NCBI RefSeq assembly: GCF_014529945.1
Contig: NZ_JACVFB010000002.1
Coordinates: 372,001-436,000, forward strand
Direction of reading: 5' to 3'
DNA: 64,000 bases
Source: Chitinophaga varians
GTDB taxonomy: Bacteria; Bacteroidota; Bacteroidia; Chitinophagales; Chitinophagaceae
In this document: positions 11,477-19,774 of the stretch, in pieces
Layout: the number at the start of each line of letters is the position of its first letter
Position numbering within the stretch: position 1 is the stretch's first letter
The notes under the pieces: generated by a model
The model's input: only the letters and a program-made list of their open reading frames with translations
The model's database searches: none
What the model was told of the DNA's origin: nothing
Position numbers and translations under genes: made by a program

Positions 11477-11773
11477 AGTGATAGGGGTATTTCAGCCAAT
11501 AATCATGTCCGGATGTTTAAAAAACATACTTCTTTTTGATTCACTAAATTAGTGGAGATACAAAAGCAAGCAAATACCCAACCTTGGGTATTTTTATGAA
11601 AATTTAGCAAGATTTAGCAAAAACTTTTTTGCACTTTTTGCATTCGCAGGGGCTGACAATCAATAAAATACAATTTAATAATATATTTTTCATTCCTAAG
11701 GTGGTATAATGAGGGTAAGGGAAAACCGATGCTAAAAAAGGAAAAACCGATACTATTTTAACATAAAGACTGG
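11477..11773. promoter_or_regulatory. Regulatory-looking intergenic region with palindrome, hairpin and paired direct repeats
   Basis: The 297-bp gap upstream of the 69-residue gene holds a perfect palindrome CACTAAATTAGTG (11542-11554). It also holds a 10-bp hairpin AAATACCCAA/TTGGGTATTT with a 2-nt loop (11572-11593). Two direct copies of GGAAAA(A)CCGAT(G/A)CTA lie at 11719-11734 and 11740-11755, spaced 21 nt, or two helical turns. The hairpin may terminate the PAS-LuxR gene; the direct repeats look like protein-binding sites. Confidence 0.45.
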
Positions 11774-12478
11774 TTATTGAAAACCTATCTTGCGGGCGAT
11801 GGCCACCAGTTCAGTGGTATTACGCACCTTCAGTTTCAATCGGATATTTTTGCGATGTGTTTCAACAGTGTAACGACTGAGGTTCAGAGAGTTAGCAATC
11901 TCTTTGTTGTTGAGCCCCTGCACAGCCAGTCCCAACACGTCTTTTTCACGCGGGGTCAGCTTGTTCAACAGATTTTCGTTCTGCCGGCGCAGTATTTCAT
12001 TGAGTGCTACCGTGAGCTGCGCATTGGTATCAATGGCATTGGTGAGGTCCAGGAAAGCGCAGATGATCTCTTTCACTTTCCCATGGCTGTCCCACGTAAA
12101 GGGTACTTCCATCCCGAGGAGCCAGCGGTATTCTGTCTCCCCTTTTTTGCGGATACGGGCCACGCCGCCAAAATGGCTCTTATTGTCTATGAAAGATTGC
12201 TGAGCCACGCTCGCCATCTTAAAATCATCCGGATGCATGATATGCCGGAAGAAATCCATTCCCAGACCAGTCATCTCCGAAGGAATATAACCAAAGGCTG
12301 CCGCCAGATAATGGTTGCACCAGGTAATGGTTTTGTTATTGTTATCATAACAATAAAGCATGGCAGGTACACTGTTTACAATGCTCTCCAACCATTGATG
12401 ACGATCTTTTAGCTGCTCAATTTCCTTTTGCAAGGCGGTGAGGGAAAGGTTTTGCCCTAAGTCCGAGCCTGTATGCAT
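11774..12478 (-). CDS. PAS-domain LuxR-type transcriptional regulator
   Basis: About 234 residues. A PAS fold at about 25-150 ('SIVNSVPAMLYCYDNNNKTI', 'NHYLAAAFGYIPSEM', 'HPDDF') is followed by a short coiled linker and a LuxR/GerE helix-turn-helix at about 170-230 ('LTPREKDVLGLAVQGLNNKE', 'LSRYTVETHRKNIRLKLKV'). It has no receiver domain, so it is a one-component sensor; the PAS ligand is unknown. I use the ATG at 12478 (MHTGSD); an ATG at 12511 would add 11 unusual residues. Its downstream gap contains paired direct repeats, which may be its own sites. Confidence 0.85.
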   Translation of the reverse strand: MHTGSDLGQNLSLTALQKEIEQLKDRHQWLESIVNSVPAMLYCYDNNNKTITWCNHYLAAAFGYIPSEMTGLGMDFFRHIMHPDDFKMASVAQQSFIDNKSHFGGVARIRKKGETEYRWLLGMEVPFTWDSHGKVKEIICAFLDLTNAIDTNAQLTVALNEILRRQNENLLNKLTPREKDVLGLAVQGLNNKEIANSLNLSRYTVETHRKNIRLKLKVRNTTELVAIARKIGFQ

Positions 12479-12639
12479 ACTATACGTTTTAAACAAACAA
12501 TAGGTAAACAACTGTCAGGCACATACGAAAAAACATGTCTGATGTTACGTCCTGTTAAACCGAGTATATGTAAATATAAAATAATTTTCCATATGACACA
12601 GCATTAGACGGGGCCTAATTTAGTAATTGAAAATTGAAA

Positions 12640-12669
12640 TTGATTTTTAACGGATTGGCAGTAAATTTG
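12640..12669 (+). promoter_or_regulatory. Promoter of the superoxide dismutase gene
   Basis: TTG at 12640-12642, a 19-nt spacer and TAAATTTG at 12662-12669 match the Bacteroidota housekeeping consensus exactly. Transcription should start near 12675, giving a leader of about 40 nt. Confidence 0.7.
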
Positions 12670-12716
12670 GCGACTATCAGTAAATAATATTTTCAAACCC
12701 AATAAAAATAAGAGTT

Positions 12717-13322
12717 ATGGCATTTACACTCCCGAGCTTACCCTACGCTACCGACGCGTTAGAGCCGCATATTGATAAATTGACAATGGAAATTCACCAT
12801 GGTAAGCACCATCAGGCATATGTTGACAATCTGAACAAAGCGATTGCCGGCACTGAGAACGAGAATAAATCACTGGAAGAACTGGTGGCAAATGCTGGAA
12901 AAATCAGCCCTGCTGTAAGAAACAACGGCGGTGGGCACTGGAACCACAGCTTCTTCTGGACCAGCCTCGCTCCTAATGCTGGTGGCCAACCTACCGGTAA
13001 ACTGGCAGATGCCATCAACAGCACTTTTGGCTCTTTTGATGCCTTCAAAGAGAAATTCAACGCTGCCGGCGCTACCCGCTTCGGTTCCGGCTGGGCATGG
13101 CTGATCGTAAAAGACGGTAAACTGGAAGTTACCTCTACCCCTAACCAGGACAACCCGCTGATGGACGTTGCTGAAGTAAAAGGCACGCCTGTCCTGGGTG
13201 TTGACGTATGGGAACACGCTTATTACCTGAAATATCAAAACCGTCGTCCGGAATACCTGAGTGCATTCTGGAACGTAGTTGACTGGAACGCTATCAACAA
13301 AAGATACGAAGCAGCACTGTAA
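12717..13322 (+). CDS. sodA: Superoxide dismutase, Fe/Mn family
   Basis: 201 residues, the usual length. It dismutates superoxide to O2 and H2O2. The metal ligands are visible: His in '[12 protein letters not shown]' (about 27), His in '[11 protein letters not shown]', and Asp/His in 'DVWEHAYY'. There is no signal peptide, so it is cytosolic. The GGGHWNH context is common in Mn-using or cambialistic enzymes, but the metal cannot be fixed from sequence alone. A consensus promoter and a strong bidirectional terminator make it monocistronic. Confidence 0.96.
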   Translation: MAFTLPSLPYATDALEPHIDKLTMEIHHGKHHQAYVDNLNKAIAGTENENKSLEELVANAGKISPAVRNNGGGHWNHSFFWTSLAPNAGGQPTGKLADAINSTFGSFDAFKEKFNAAGATRFGSGWAWLIVKDGKLEVTSTPNQDNPLMDVAEVKGTPVLGVDVWEHAYYLKYQNRRPEYLSAFWNVVDWNAINKRYEAAL

Positions 13323-13325
13323 ACA

Positions 13326-13470
13326 TTTAGGGATTTCTTGATTTACGGATTTTTTGATTTCGTGGATCAGGAGAGCGAATAAAAAAACAGACCGAAGCAA
13401 TCACTCGCTTCGGTCTGTTTTTTTATCAGTCTACGAAATCAAAAAATCCGTAAATCAAAAAATCTCTAAA
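13326..13470. repeat. Octad-repeat inverted repeat C enclosing a terminator
   Basis: Outer arms of 38 nt (13326-13363 and 13433-13470, two mismatches) are tandem 8-nt units of the type GATTTNNN. Nested between them is an unrelated perfect 18-bp hairpin (13381-13424). The right arm overlaps the stop codon of the DUF1080 gene; the left arm begins 4 nt after the sod stop codon. Confidence 0.9.
13381..13424. terminator. Bidirectional rho-independent terminator (sod / DUF1080)
   Basis: A perfect 18-bp stem includes flanking A7 and T7 runs (13381-13398 and 13407-13424) around an 8-nt loop, between two convergent genes. Confidence 0.92.
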
Positions 13471-14260
13471 TCTCCTTGATCTTGATGTTCTTAAACCAGA
13501 TCTCGCTACCGTGGTCCTGCAACGTAATGTGGCCTTTTTTAGACATTCCGTAGCCTTTGGCGTCTTTCCACTTGCCTTCTGCTTTGTGTTTCTTCCACTC
13601 GTCTGTCCACAGCTCGTATTCGGCAGTTTTCTGCCCATTCAGCCAGTGCTCCACATGTCCTTTGTTGACAATGATCTTAGTGGTATTCCACTGTCCGATA
13701 GGATTGGAAGCAGCCACCAGCGGAGGGTTCATGGCATAGTTAGCACCGGTTTTCTGCCAGTCTTCCAGCTTCTCCGGGAAGTTGTTGTCATCAATGATCT
13801 GATATTCCGGGCCGCTGAGGTACGGTGCATCAAATTCTTCCGTTACCATATACAGGATGCCGCTGTTGCCTTTAGGCGCCAGCTTCCAGTCGGCCGTCAG
13901 CTCAAAGTTTTCGTATTCCTTATCGGTGATCAGATCACCCCGTTTATCGCTTTTATCGGTAGTGCTGCCCAGGCAGTGCAGCACGCCATTTTCTACTACC
14001 CATGGTTCAGTGGGTTTGTTTTTGAAACCGCGCCAGCCGTCTTTGCTGGTACCGTTGAACAACAGCTGCCAGCCCGCTGCCTTATCAGCATCGCTGAGGG
14101 AGGTAATGGCAGTGGAATCTACCGGCGTTGAAGACGGTGCGCCGGTGGTCACCGAATCCTTTACGACGGTTGAATCTTTTACTTCTTTGATAGCCCCTCC
14201 ACCGCAAGACATGACAGTAGCAGCCATTACGGACAAGGCAGGTACTAAAAACTTCTTCAT
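13466..14260 (-). CDS. DUF1080 (3-keto-disaccharide hydrolase) family lipoprotein
   Basis: 264 residues. The N-terminus 'MKKFLVPALSVMAATVMSCG' has a lipobox (VMSC), so this is a lipoprotein. A low-complexity Ser/Thr/Val linker leads into a DUF1080/PF06439 concanavalin-like domain ('GWQLLFNGTSKDGWRGF', 'GNSGILYMV', 'GPEYQIIDD', 'QDHGSEIWFKNIKIKEI'). In Bacteroides, proteins of this family act on 3-keto-glycosides made by Gfo/Idh/MocA oxidoreductases. The gene directly upstream, 19 nt away and on the same strand, encodes such an oxidoreductase, so the two probably form a periplasmic pair. Another ATG three codons upstream (14269) is an equally possible start. Confidence 0.87.
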   Translation of the reverse strand: MKKFLVPALSVMAATVMSCGGGAIKEVKDSTVVKDSVTTGAPSSTPVDSTAITSLSDADKAAGWQLLFNGTSKDGWRGFKNKPTEPWVVENGVLHCLGSTTDKSDKRGDLITDKEYENFELTADWKLAPKGNSGILYMVTEEFDAPYLSGPEYQIIDDNNFPEKLEDWQKTGANYAMNPPLVAASNPIGQWNTTKIIVNKGHVEHWLNGQKTAEYELWTDEWKKHKAEGKWKDAKGYGMSKKGHITLQDHGSEIWFKNIKIKEI

Positions 14261-14279
14261 ATGGTTCACGTTTTTATGA

Positions 14280-15662
14280 TTATATAACTTTCAGGTTCTG
14301 TGGGTCCCACTGAATGATCTTATTGTTGAAATAACTTTCGTTACACAGTAATGCCGGAGCAGCTGCACGGAAACCGAACAACGGATCTTCCGCTACTTTA
14401 CCACCGGTACGCATGGCATTGAACAGGTTGTAGAAGTGATCAAAATGCGCGCCTTTATAACCTTTGTCAGCTTCGTACACCATTTTATCGGGAGGCAACA
14501 TTTCCGCACGGTGATAGGTATACGATTTAGCCGCATCTGCAGCGGCATTCGCAGCAGCCAGCGGATCATTCTCGTCTACCGCTATCCTGTTACGATACAA
14601 CGTTACACGGTCCCATTCTACGGTCATAGAGCCTTCGCTGCCTACCATGCGCAGGTAGTTGGTACCACCGGTACCATCTACGAAGTTTACGCGGAGTGAC
14701 AGGTTAAACGCAGGGTGGATGGCTGTTTCCGGATAGTCGAACATACCGAGCATGATATCCGGTACTTCACGGCCGTCTTTCCAGTAACGCAGACCTCCGG
14801 TGGCCATTACTTTATTAGGACCGATGGAGCCGGTCACGAGGTGAAGACTGGAAAACAGGTGTACGAACAGGTCACCGGAAACGCCGGTACCATAGTCTTT
14901 ATAGTTACGCCAGCGGAAGAAACGCAGCGGGTCAAAAGCACGTTTGGGCGCGTTTTTAAGGTAGGCGTCCCAATCTACTGTTTTGGGAGACGCGTCGGCC
15001 GGAATAGGGTACTGCCAGGCACCGGTAGGCGACATACGTGCCCAGAAGCCTTCTGCATAGTTCAGTTTACCGATAGCACCGTCTTTCAGCAGCTGACGGG
15101 CTTTTTCGTTGCCCAGTGAGCTCATGCCCTGGCTGCCTACCTGATACACTACCTTGCTGTTTCTTTTCTGTGCATCCACTACGGCCGGACCTTCGGTAAC
15201 GTCGTGTACCATAGGTTTTTCGCAATAAACAGATTTGCCTTTGTTCATCGCTGCCACAGAAATCTCCTTATGCCAGAAGTCCGGAACTGCAATGATCACC
15301 GCGTCAATATCTTTACGGTCAAGGATCTCATTGTAGTTACGGGTGGTGAAAATGTCATTGCCCCATTTCTTTTTGGCGTCCGCAAGGCGACCGTCATACA
15401 GGTCACAGGCGGCTACCAGTTTCACACCGGGTACGGTGATCGCGGTGTTGGCATCTGCTGTGCCCATACCACCGGCGCCAATCAGCGCCACCTGGATCTG
15501 GTCATTGGCACTGTATTTTTCGTTTAGTCGTGAGAGTGATTCAACGTTCCGTTTTCTGTCAGCTGCTGTAAGGATGTTAGGCAATAAAGAAGCCCCCACC
15601 ACACCTTTGGCAAATTTGCTGATAAAATGCCGGCGTGAGCTTTCGTTGGAATTTACTGGCAT
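14280..15662 (-). CDS. Gfo/Idh/MocA family oxidoreductase with Tat signal
   Basis: 460 residues. A twin-arginine signal is seen at the N-terminus ('SRRHFISKFAKGVVGASLLP'), so the folded protein with bound NAD(P) is probably exported. The Rossmann domain shows 'QVALIGAGGMGTADANTAI' and the family motif 'EKPMVHDV' (the EKP lysine). The C-terminal dimerisation/substrate domain follows. Family members oxidise sugar hydroxyls; with the adjacent DUF1080 lipoprotein it suggests C3 oxidation of glycosides followed by cleavage. The substrate is unknown. tatC of the same organism lies at 58909. Confidence 0.9.
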   Translation of the reverse strand: MPVNSNESSRRHFISKFAKGVVGASLLPNILTAADRKRNVESLSRLNEKYSANDQIQVALIGAGGMGTADANTAITVPGVKLVAACDLYDGRLADAKKKWGNDIFTTRNYNEILDRKDIDAVIIAVPDFWHKEISVAAMNKGKSVYCEKPMVHDVTEGPAVVDAQKRNSKVVYQVGSQGMSSLGNEKARQLLKDGAIGKLNYAEGFWARMSPTGAWQYPIPADASPKTVDWDAYLKNAPKRAFDPLRFFRWRNYKDYGTGVSGDLFVHLFSSLHLVTGSIGPNKVMATGGLRYWKDGREVPDIMLGMFDYPETAIHPAFNLSLRVNFVDGTGGTNYLRMVGSEGSMTVEWDRVTLYRNRIAVDENDPLAAANAAADAAKSYTYHRAEMLPPDKMVYEADKGYKGAHFDHFYNLFNAMRTGGKVAEDPLFGFRAAAPALLCNESYFNNKIIQWDPQNLKVI

Positions 15663-15751
15663 GTATATCTTTTTACTTTAATGGAAGAAATTGATGAATG
15701 CGTTTGTTAAAATAAAAACAATAAATGGGAAATCATAATTTTAAACACACG

Positions 15752-15783
15752 AAAGCCTGCTCCGGGCAAGGGAAGCAGGCTTT
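15752..15783 (-). terminator. Hairpin terminator after the S41 peptidase gene
   Basis: Perfect 10-nt arms AAAGCCTGCT/AGCAGGCTTT (15752-15761, 15774-15783) lie 27 nt beyond the S41 stop codon. Only a short T run follows, so it is of moderate strength. Confidence 0.6.
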
Positions 15784-15809
15784 ACGGTAAGTATTGTATG
15801 TAATGGAAT

Positions 15810-17486
15810 TTACTTGCGGCTGGTGCTGAGCGCCTGTTTATACAACGCTGGATCGCGCAACATGGCTGCTGCCGTGGTTACTTCGCGGTCCCATACCAGC
15901 GACTTGGCGATGCGCCCATGCTGCGAATAATACCGGTTGGCAATTTCCTCTTCCAGCAAGCGTTTGATCTCGATTTTATTTTTCAGCAGGTCTTGCTTCT
16001 TATCATGTTTCATCTTCTGCTCCAGTTGTTCCAGCTCTTTAGACACTGCATCATAGTACTTTTCACGCCTGGCCGTGTTCTTGAAATTCTCCAAAGCATC
16101 TTCACTACGGGTTTTATAGCTATAGTCCTTGTTGTCCAGATAACGCTCAAAATCAGCAAACTCCTCATCTGTCAGTGCGAAGTCCGCTGCGGGCGCTACT
16201 TTAGGATGACTGTAATAGTAGCTGGTAGCGTAGTCGAATATAAACTGTTTACGCAGCAGGGTGGCAGATACCTGGCTGATGTAGGTGGGAGGTACCAGCG
16301 TGTCCGGTTCAATACCACCGCCATCTTTTACCGTACGGCCGTTGACGGTATGAAATGTTTTTTTCAGGGAATCGGGCACATAGTCTACACTGCCATCATC
16401 ATTACGATGGGAGTAGTCGATGGCCTGTATACAACGACCGCTGGGAGTATAATATTTAGCGGTGGTCACTTTCAGTTTGGTATTATAAGGCAGCTGGCGG
16501 GTTGTTTGCACCAGCCCCTTGCCGTAGGAGCGCTGACCTATCACCAGGCCTCTGTCGAGGTCCTGAACGGCCCCTGCCACGATTTCTGCGGCGGAGGCAG
16601 AAGAATGGTTGGTCAGTACCGCTAACGGAATGTGGGTATCCAGCGGCGCCTCTGTTGTCTCGTAGTTACGGTCCCAGTTTTTTACTTTGCCTTTGGTGCT
16701 TACAATCAGCTTGCTCTTGTCTACGAAGATATTGGACACTACCACCGCTTCATCGAGCAGGCCGCCGGGATTGCCGCGCAGGTCGAGTATCACGCCTTTC
16801 AGACCGGGGTTGGCCTGTTTCAGTTGCTGGAAAGCACTGCGTACCATGGCACCGCTGTTTTCGGTGAACTGTGTCATGCGGATATAGGCCACATCTTTGC
16901 CTACCAGGCCGGAGTAGCTGACTGGTTTTACGTTGATTTCCTCCCGGATGATTTTTTTGGGTGATTCCTTCCCTGATACCGGATTTCTGAAGAGGATATC
17001 GAGAGCGGTACCCGGAGCGCCTTTCAGCAATTTGCTGATTTCTTCCTGCGGGGTGTCTTTCACCGATTTACCATCCATGGTAACGATGATGTCCCCGGGT
17101 TTTACACCGGCTTTGTCCATCGGGCTGCCTTCGTATACATCGGTGATGGTGGTCCATTCCCCGTTTTTATTGATAGAAGCCCCTACGCCGCCATATTTAC
17201 CGGTAGCCATGAACTTCAGGTCGTCCAGGTTTTCTTCGGTCACAAAGTCGGTGAAAGGGTCGGTTTCTTCGAGGATGGCCTCAATACCGCGGTGCATTAC
17301 TTTTTCCGGAGGCAGGTCATCTACGTAGTAGGTGTTCAGTTCCCGGTAAAAGGCGGCGAAGATGTCCAGGTTCTTGGCGATCTGGAAGTAGCGGTCGCTT
17401 TCGTTATAGGCGAAGAGGCCACCGGCGGTGATCAGCAACAGCAGGGCTGCCAGTATTTTTTTTCTTTTATTCAGAAATGCACGCAT
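15810..17486 (-). CDS. S41 family C-terminal processing peptidase
   Basis: 558 residues. An N-terminal membrane anchor or signal ('KKILAALLLLITAGGLFAY') is followed by a PDZ domain at about 85-165 ('GGVGASINKNGEWTTITDVY', 'GVKPGDIIVTMDGKSV') and the tail-specific protease domain, with catalytic Ser in 'NHSSASAAEIVAGA' and Lys in 'QRSYGKGLVQ'. A coiled C-terminal extension follows. It acts in the periplasm on C-termini of envelope proteins. I start at ATG 17486, just before the charged/hydrophobic signal; an earlier ATG at 17561 would overlap yidD. It belongs to the rpmH-rnpA-yidD run. Confidence 0.92.
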   Translation of the reverse strand: MRAFLNKRKKILAALLLLITAGGLFAYNESDRYFQIAKNLDIFAAFYRELNTYYVDDLPPEKVMHRGIEAILEETDPFTDFVTEENLDDLKFMATGKYGGVGASINKNGEWTTITDVYEGSPMDKAGVKPGDIIVTMDGKSVKDTPQEEISKLLKGAPGTALDILFRNPVSGKESPKKIIREEINVKPVSYSGLVGKDVAYIRMTQFTENSGAMVRSAFQQLKQANPGLKGVILDLRGNPGGLLDEAVVVSNIFVDKSKLIVSTKGKVKNWDRNYETTEAPLDTHIPLAVLTNHSSASAAEIVAGAVQDLDRGLVIGQRSYGKGLVQTTRQLPYNTKLKVTTAKYYTPSGRCIQAIDYSHRNDDGSVDYVPDSLKKTFHTVNGRTVKDGGGIEPDTLVPPTYISQVSATLLRKQFIFDYATSYYYSHPKVAPAADFALTDEEFADFERYLDNKDYSYKTRSEDALENFKNTARREKYYDAVSKELEQLEQKMKHDKKQDLLKNKIEIKRLLEEEIANRYYSQHGRIAKSLVWDREVTTAAAMLRDPALYKQALSTSRK

Positions 17487-17544
17487 GCAAAGAGGGTATA
17501 AGATGAATAATTGATGATCGTTGGCGGGTGGATACGGAACGGTG

Positions 17545-17766
17545 TCAGGGAACCGGATCATAACCGTGCCCTCCCCAGGGATGGCACGACAAAATACGTT
17601 TTATCGTGAGATAGCCTCCTTTAAAAACACCATATTTTCGGAACGCTTCCAGTCCATATTGGGAGCAGGAGGGCGTATAGCGGCATTTGGCGCCGAGCAG
17701 CGGAGAGATCAGCCACTGATATACTTTAATCAGGAAGATAAACGGGTAACTTAACCAGCGCTTCAT
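17545..17766 (-). CDS. yidD: Membrane protein insertion efficiency factor YidD
   Basis: 73 residues, the family length. The signature '[20 protein letters not shown]' and '[20 protein letters not shown]' is complete, including the conserved cysteines. It assists YidC-dependent insertion at the inner membrane. It follows rnpA with a gap of about 90 nt, the usual rpmH-rnpA-yidD order; yidC is not adjacent, as is common in Bacteroidota. Confidence 0.95.
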   Translation of the reverse strand: MKRWLSYPFIFLIKVYQWLISPLLGAKCRYTPSCSQYGLEAFRKYGVFKGGYLTIKRILSCHPWGGHGYDPVP

Positions 17767-17858
17767 AGTAGCATCACTTTTAGGCCAATAACCGGCAGGG
17801 GTGTCGGCTTTTAGTAAAACAACTTTCCCAGCATTCCCTAAAAGCTAACAGCAACAGG

Positions 17859-18245
17859 CTAGTAGCTATTCTTCAATTTCTCTAAAATTACCGAAATTTT
17901 GTGGTGCAGGGTAGAAAAATCCGCGATTTTTTTGTCGGTATAGACGAGGAAAATGGCTAGTTGGCGGGATTCAGCGCGCAGATGATCATACAATCCCTGC
18001 TTTTGGAGGCGCCAGGCTTCACGGGACAGACGTTTGATGCGGTTGCGGTCTACCGCATGGGGAAAACGTCGGGAGGAGGCGCTAAAGCCTACCTGCACCG
18101 GATACTTATCTACCGGCAATTCCTTAACGGGCAGGTAAATGATACGGAACGGGAAAACAGAAAACGCTTTTCCTTCACGAAAAAGCGTTTCAATAAGTTT
18201 TCTGCTCTTTAACCTCTCTTCTTTTGTAAAAGAATAAGTTTTTAT
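17859..18245 (-). CDS. rnpA: Ribonuclease P protein component, apparently with a non-canonical ATA start
   Basis: About 128 residues. The RNR signature (AVDRNRIKRLSREAWR) and the N-terminal 'SFTKEERLKSRKLIETLF' are typical RnpA, which binds the RNase P RNA and helps mature tRNA 5' ends. No ATG, GTG or TTG occurs between the upstream in-frame stop (18258-18260) and codon 43. The first standard start, TTG at 18119, would delete the N-terminal strand and helix. ATA at 18245 gives a normal N-terminus ([ATA]KTYSFTKEER) 24 nt after rpmH. ATA 18257 is the other option. A sequencing error or strain mutation of ATG to ATA cannot be excluded. Confidence 0.88.
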   Translation of the reverse strand: MKTYSFTKEERLKSRKLIETLFREGKAFSVFPFRIIYLPVKELPVDKYPVQVGFSASSRRFPHAVDRNRIKRLSREAWRLQKQGLYDHLRAESRQLAIFLVYTDKKIADFSTLHHKISVILEKLKNSY

Positions 18246-18269
18246 GGCAAATAGTATTTAGCTACTGGA

Positions 18270-18425
18270 TTATTTCAGCTTACGCTCGTCAGAAACAGTC
18301 AGCTTCTTACGACCTTTTGCTCTACGGGAAGCCAGCACCTTACGGCCATTGGCAGTTTCCATTCTCTTTCTGAAGCCGTGAACGCTCTTTCTGCGTCTGT
18401 TATGCGGTTGAAAAGTACGTTTCAT
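18270..18425 (-). CDS. rpmH: 50S ribosomal protein L34
   Basis: 51 residues, [14 protein letters not shown] at the N-terminus then HGFRKRM, '[16 protein letters not shown]' and a C-terminal SDERKLK: a complete, highly basic L34. It is the first gene of the rpmH-rnpA-yidD run. A TACCTTTG -7 element lies on the minus strand at 18506-18499, about 75 nt upstream, without a clear -33 box. Confidence 0.97.
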   Translation of the reverse strand: MKRTFQPHNRRRKSVHGFRKRMETANGRKVLASRRAKGRKKLTVSDERKLK

Positions 18426-18560
18426 TTCTTTTTTATGTTTTTACCTGTACTATACTAAAAGATTCCCCTTGCGGAGACACTATTTTTAAAACGGAAGGCA
18501 AAGGTAGCAGAAATAATTCAAAAAGTAAAATAAATCCCAAAATACCTGCTTCCGAAATAA

Positions 18561-18593
18561 AAAATGGAATACAGCACCAGCCGTATCCCATTT
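18561..18593 (-). terminator. Rho-independent terminator after ompH
   Basis: Eleven-base arms with one mismatch (18562-18572 with 18583-18593) are followed on the minus strand by a T-rich tail. It lies directly beyond repeat D and the ompH stop codon. Confidence 0.65.
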
Positions 18594-18630
18594 AAATATT
18601 TAAATATTTTAATATTTAAATTATTTAATG
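18589..18630. repeat. AT-rich octad-repeat palindrome D at the end of ompH
   Basis: The stretch consists of 8-nt units close to TTTAAATA and is nearly palindromic overall. It overlaps the ompH stop codon (18621-18623). Confidence 0.75.
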
Positions 18631-19130
18631 CCCAATTTGGTTTTTACCGCAGGCAGCAGGTCGTCAGCAGACGGAGACACCAGCAGCAGACCAGCAGAGC
18701 TGTCGATTACATAACCGTAACCTTTCTCTTTGGCAACATCTTCGATCGCTTTACGGGCTTTATCGTAGATAGGTTTCAGCAGCTCCTGTTGTTTCTGCTG
18801 TACCTGCGTTTCAGCTCTTTCGCGGTAATCCTGGATACGTTTCTGAGCGTCCTGGATTTCACGGCCTTTGATTTCTTTCATATTTTCAGTCATGCTGGCC
18901 GCTTTGTCGTCGAATTCTTTTACTTTTTTAGTGTACTCGTCCACCATTGTTTTGCCCTCAGCTTCCAGGCTTTGTGCATAAGTCTGGAGATCAGTCTCTG
19001 CTTTTTTGGCTTCCGGCATGCTACCTACGAGCGCTTGCGCATTGATATGTGCTACTTTGGACTGGGCCATTGCATTCACGCTGAACAAACCGGTAACTGC
19101 TACGAAAGCAATAATTACGAACTTCTTCAT
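18621..19130 (-). CDS. OmpH/Skp family periplasmic chaperone (second copy)
   Basis: 169 residues with a signal peptide (MKKFVIIAFVAVTGLFSVNA). The mature part starts 'KVAHINAQALVGSMPEAKKA', followed by a long coiled coil (about 45-125) and a C-terminal 'GYGYVIDSSAGLLLVS'. This is the Skp/OmpH trimeric jellyfish chaperone that carries unfolded outer-membrane proteins. It lies in tandem with another OmpH gene and bamA, the standard Bacteroidota envelope cluster. Confidence 0.92.
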   Translation of the reverse strand: MKKFVIIAFVAVTGLFSVNAMAQSKVAHINAQALVGSMPEAKKAETDLQTYAQSLEAEGKTMVDEYTKKVKEFDDKAASMTENMKEIKGREIQDAQKRIQDYRERAETQVQQKQQELLKPIYDKARKAIEDVAKEKGYGYVIDSSAGLLLVSPSADDLLPAVKTKLGIK

Positions 19131-19191
19131 GATGTTGTCTGTGTTTAAAAAAATTTTAATACTTATTAGTTAAAAAATAGGTACAAGATAA

Positions 19192-19707
19192 TTATTTCTT
19201 TACGCCCAGCGATTTCAATATTTCCTCGCTTTTATCCAGTTTAGGATCTGAGAAAATCACGGTGGTGCCGCCTGCCTTGTCCAGCACAAAGTCATACATC
19301 CTGCTGGCAGAAAGCTTCTGAACAGCATTGTAGATCTTGTCCTGAATCGGCTTTACCAGCTCCTCCCGTTTTTTAAACAGGTCCCCTTCATATCCGAAAC
19401 GTTTTTTCTGCAGGTCCTTTGCCTCTTTCTCCTTTACCACTATCTCGTCTTCCCGCTTGCGTTTCAGCTCTTCTGTGAGCATCACCTGCTCCGCCTGGTA
19501 AGACTTATACATTTTATCCACTTCCTGGAACTTGACATCAATTTCTTTCTGCCATTGTTCCGCCACTGCATCCAGCTTCTTCTGGGAGTCCTTATATTCA
19601 GGAATGCTCTCCAGGATATATTTGGTATCTATCACACAATAGCGCTGTGCACTCGCTGCACCTGCCATGGCCAACACTAAGGCCGCTGTAATAAATAATT
19701 TCTTCAT
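19192..19707 (-). CDS. OmpH/Skp family periplasmic chaperone (first copy)
   Basis: 171 residues. Signal peptide 'MKKLFITAALVLAMAGAASA', then 'QRYCVIDTKYILESIPEY', a coiled coil rich in Lys/Glu and a C-terminal strand pair ('YDFVLDKAGGTTVIFSDP'). It shares the fold of the next gene but is clearly diverged, so the two are old paralogues. ATG 19707 was chosen because the signal peptide begins there. It follows bamA by 67 nt and is probably co-transcribed. Confidence 0.92.
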   Translation of the reverse strand: MKKLFITAALVLAMAGAASAQRYCVIDTKYILESIPEYKDSQKKLDAVAEQWQKEIDVKFQEVDKMYKSYQAEQVMLTEELKRKREDEIVVKEKEAKDLQKKRFGYEGDLFKKREELVKPIQDKIYNAVQKLSASRMYDFVLDKAGGTTVIFSDPKLDKSEEILKSLGVKK

Positions 19708-19774
19708 GCTACTATAGATTTTTGGCTTCCGGGAAAACCGGTTAATCTTTGCAATATATAAATTTATTTCACAA

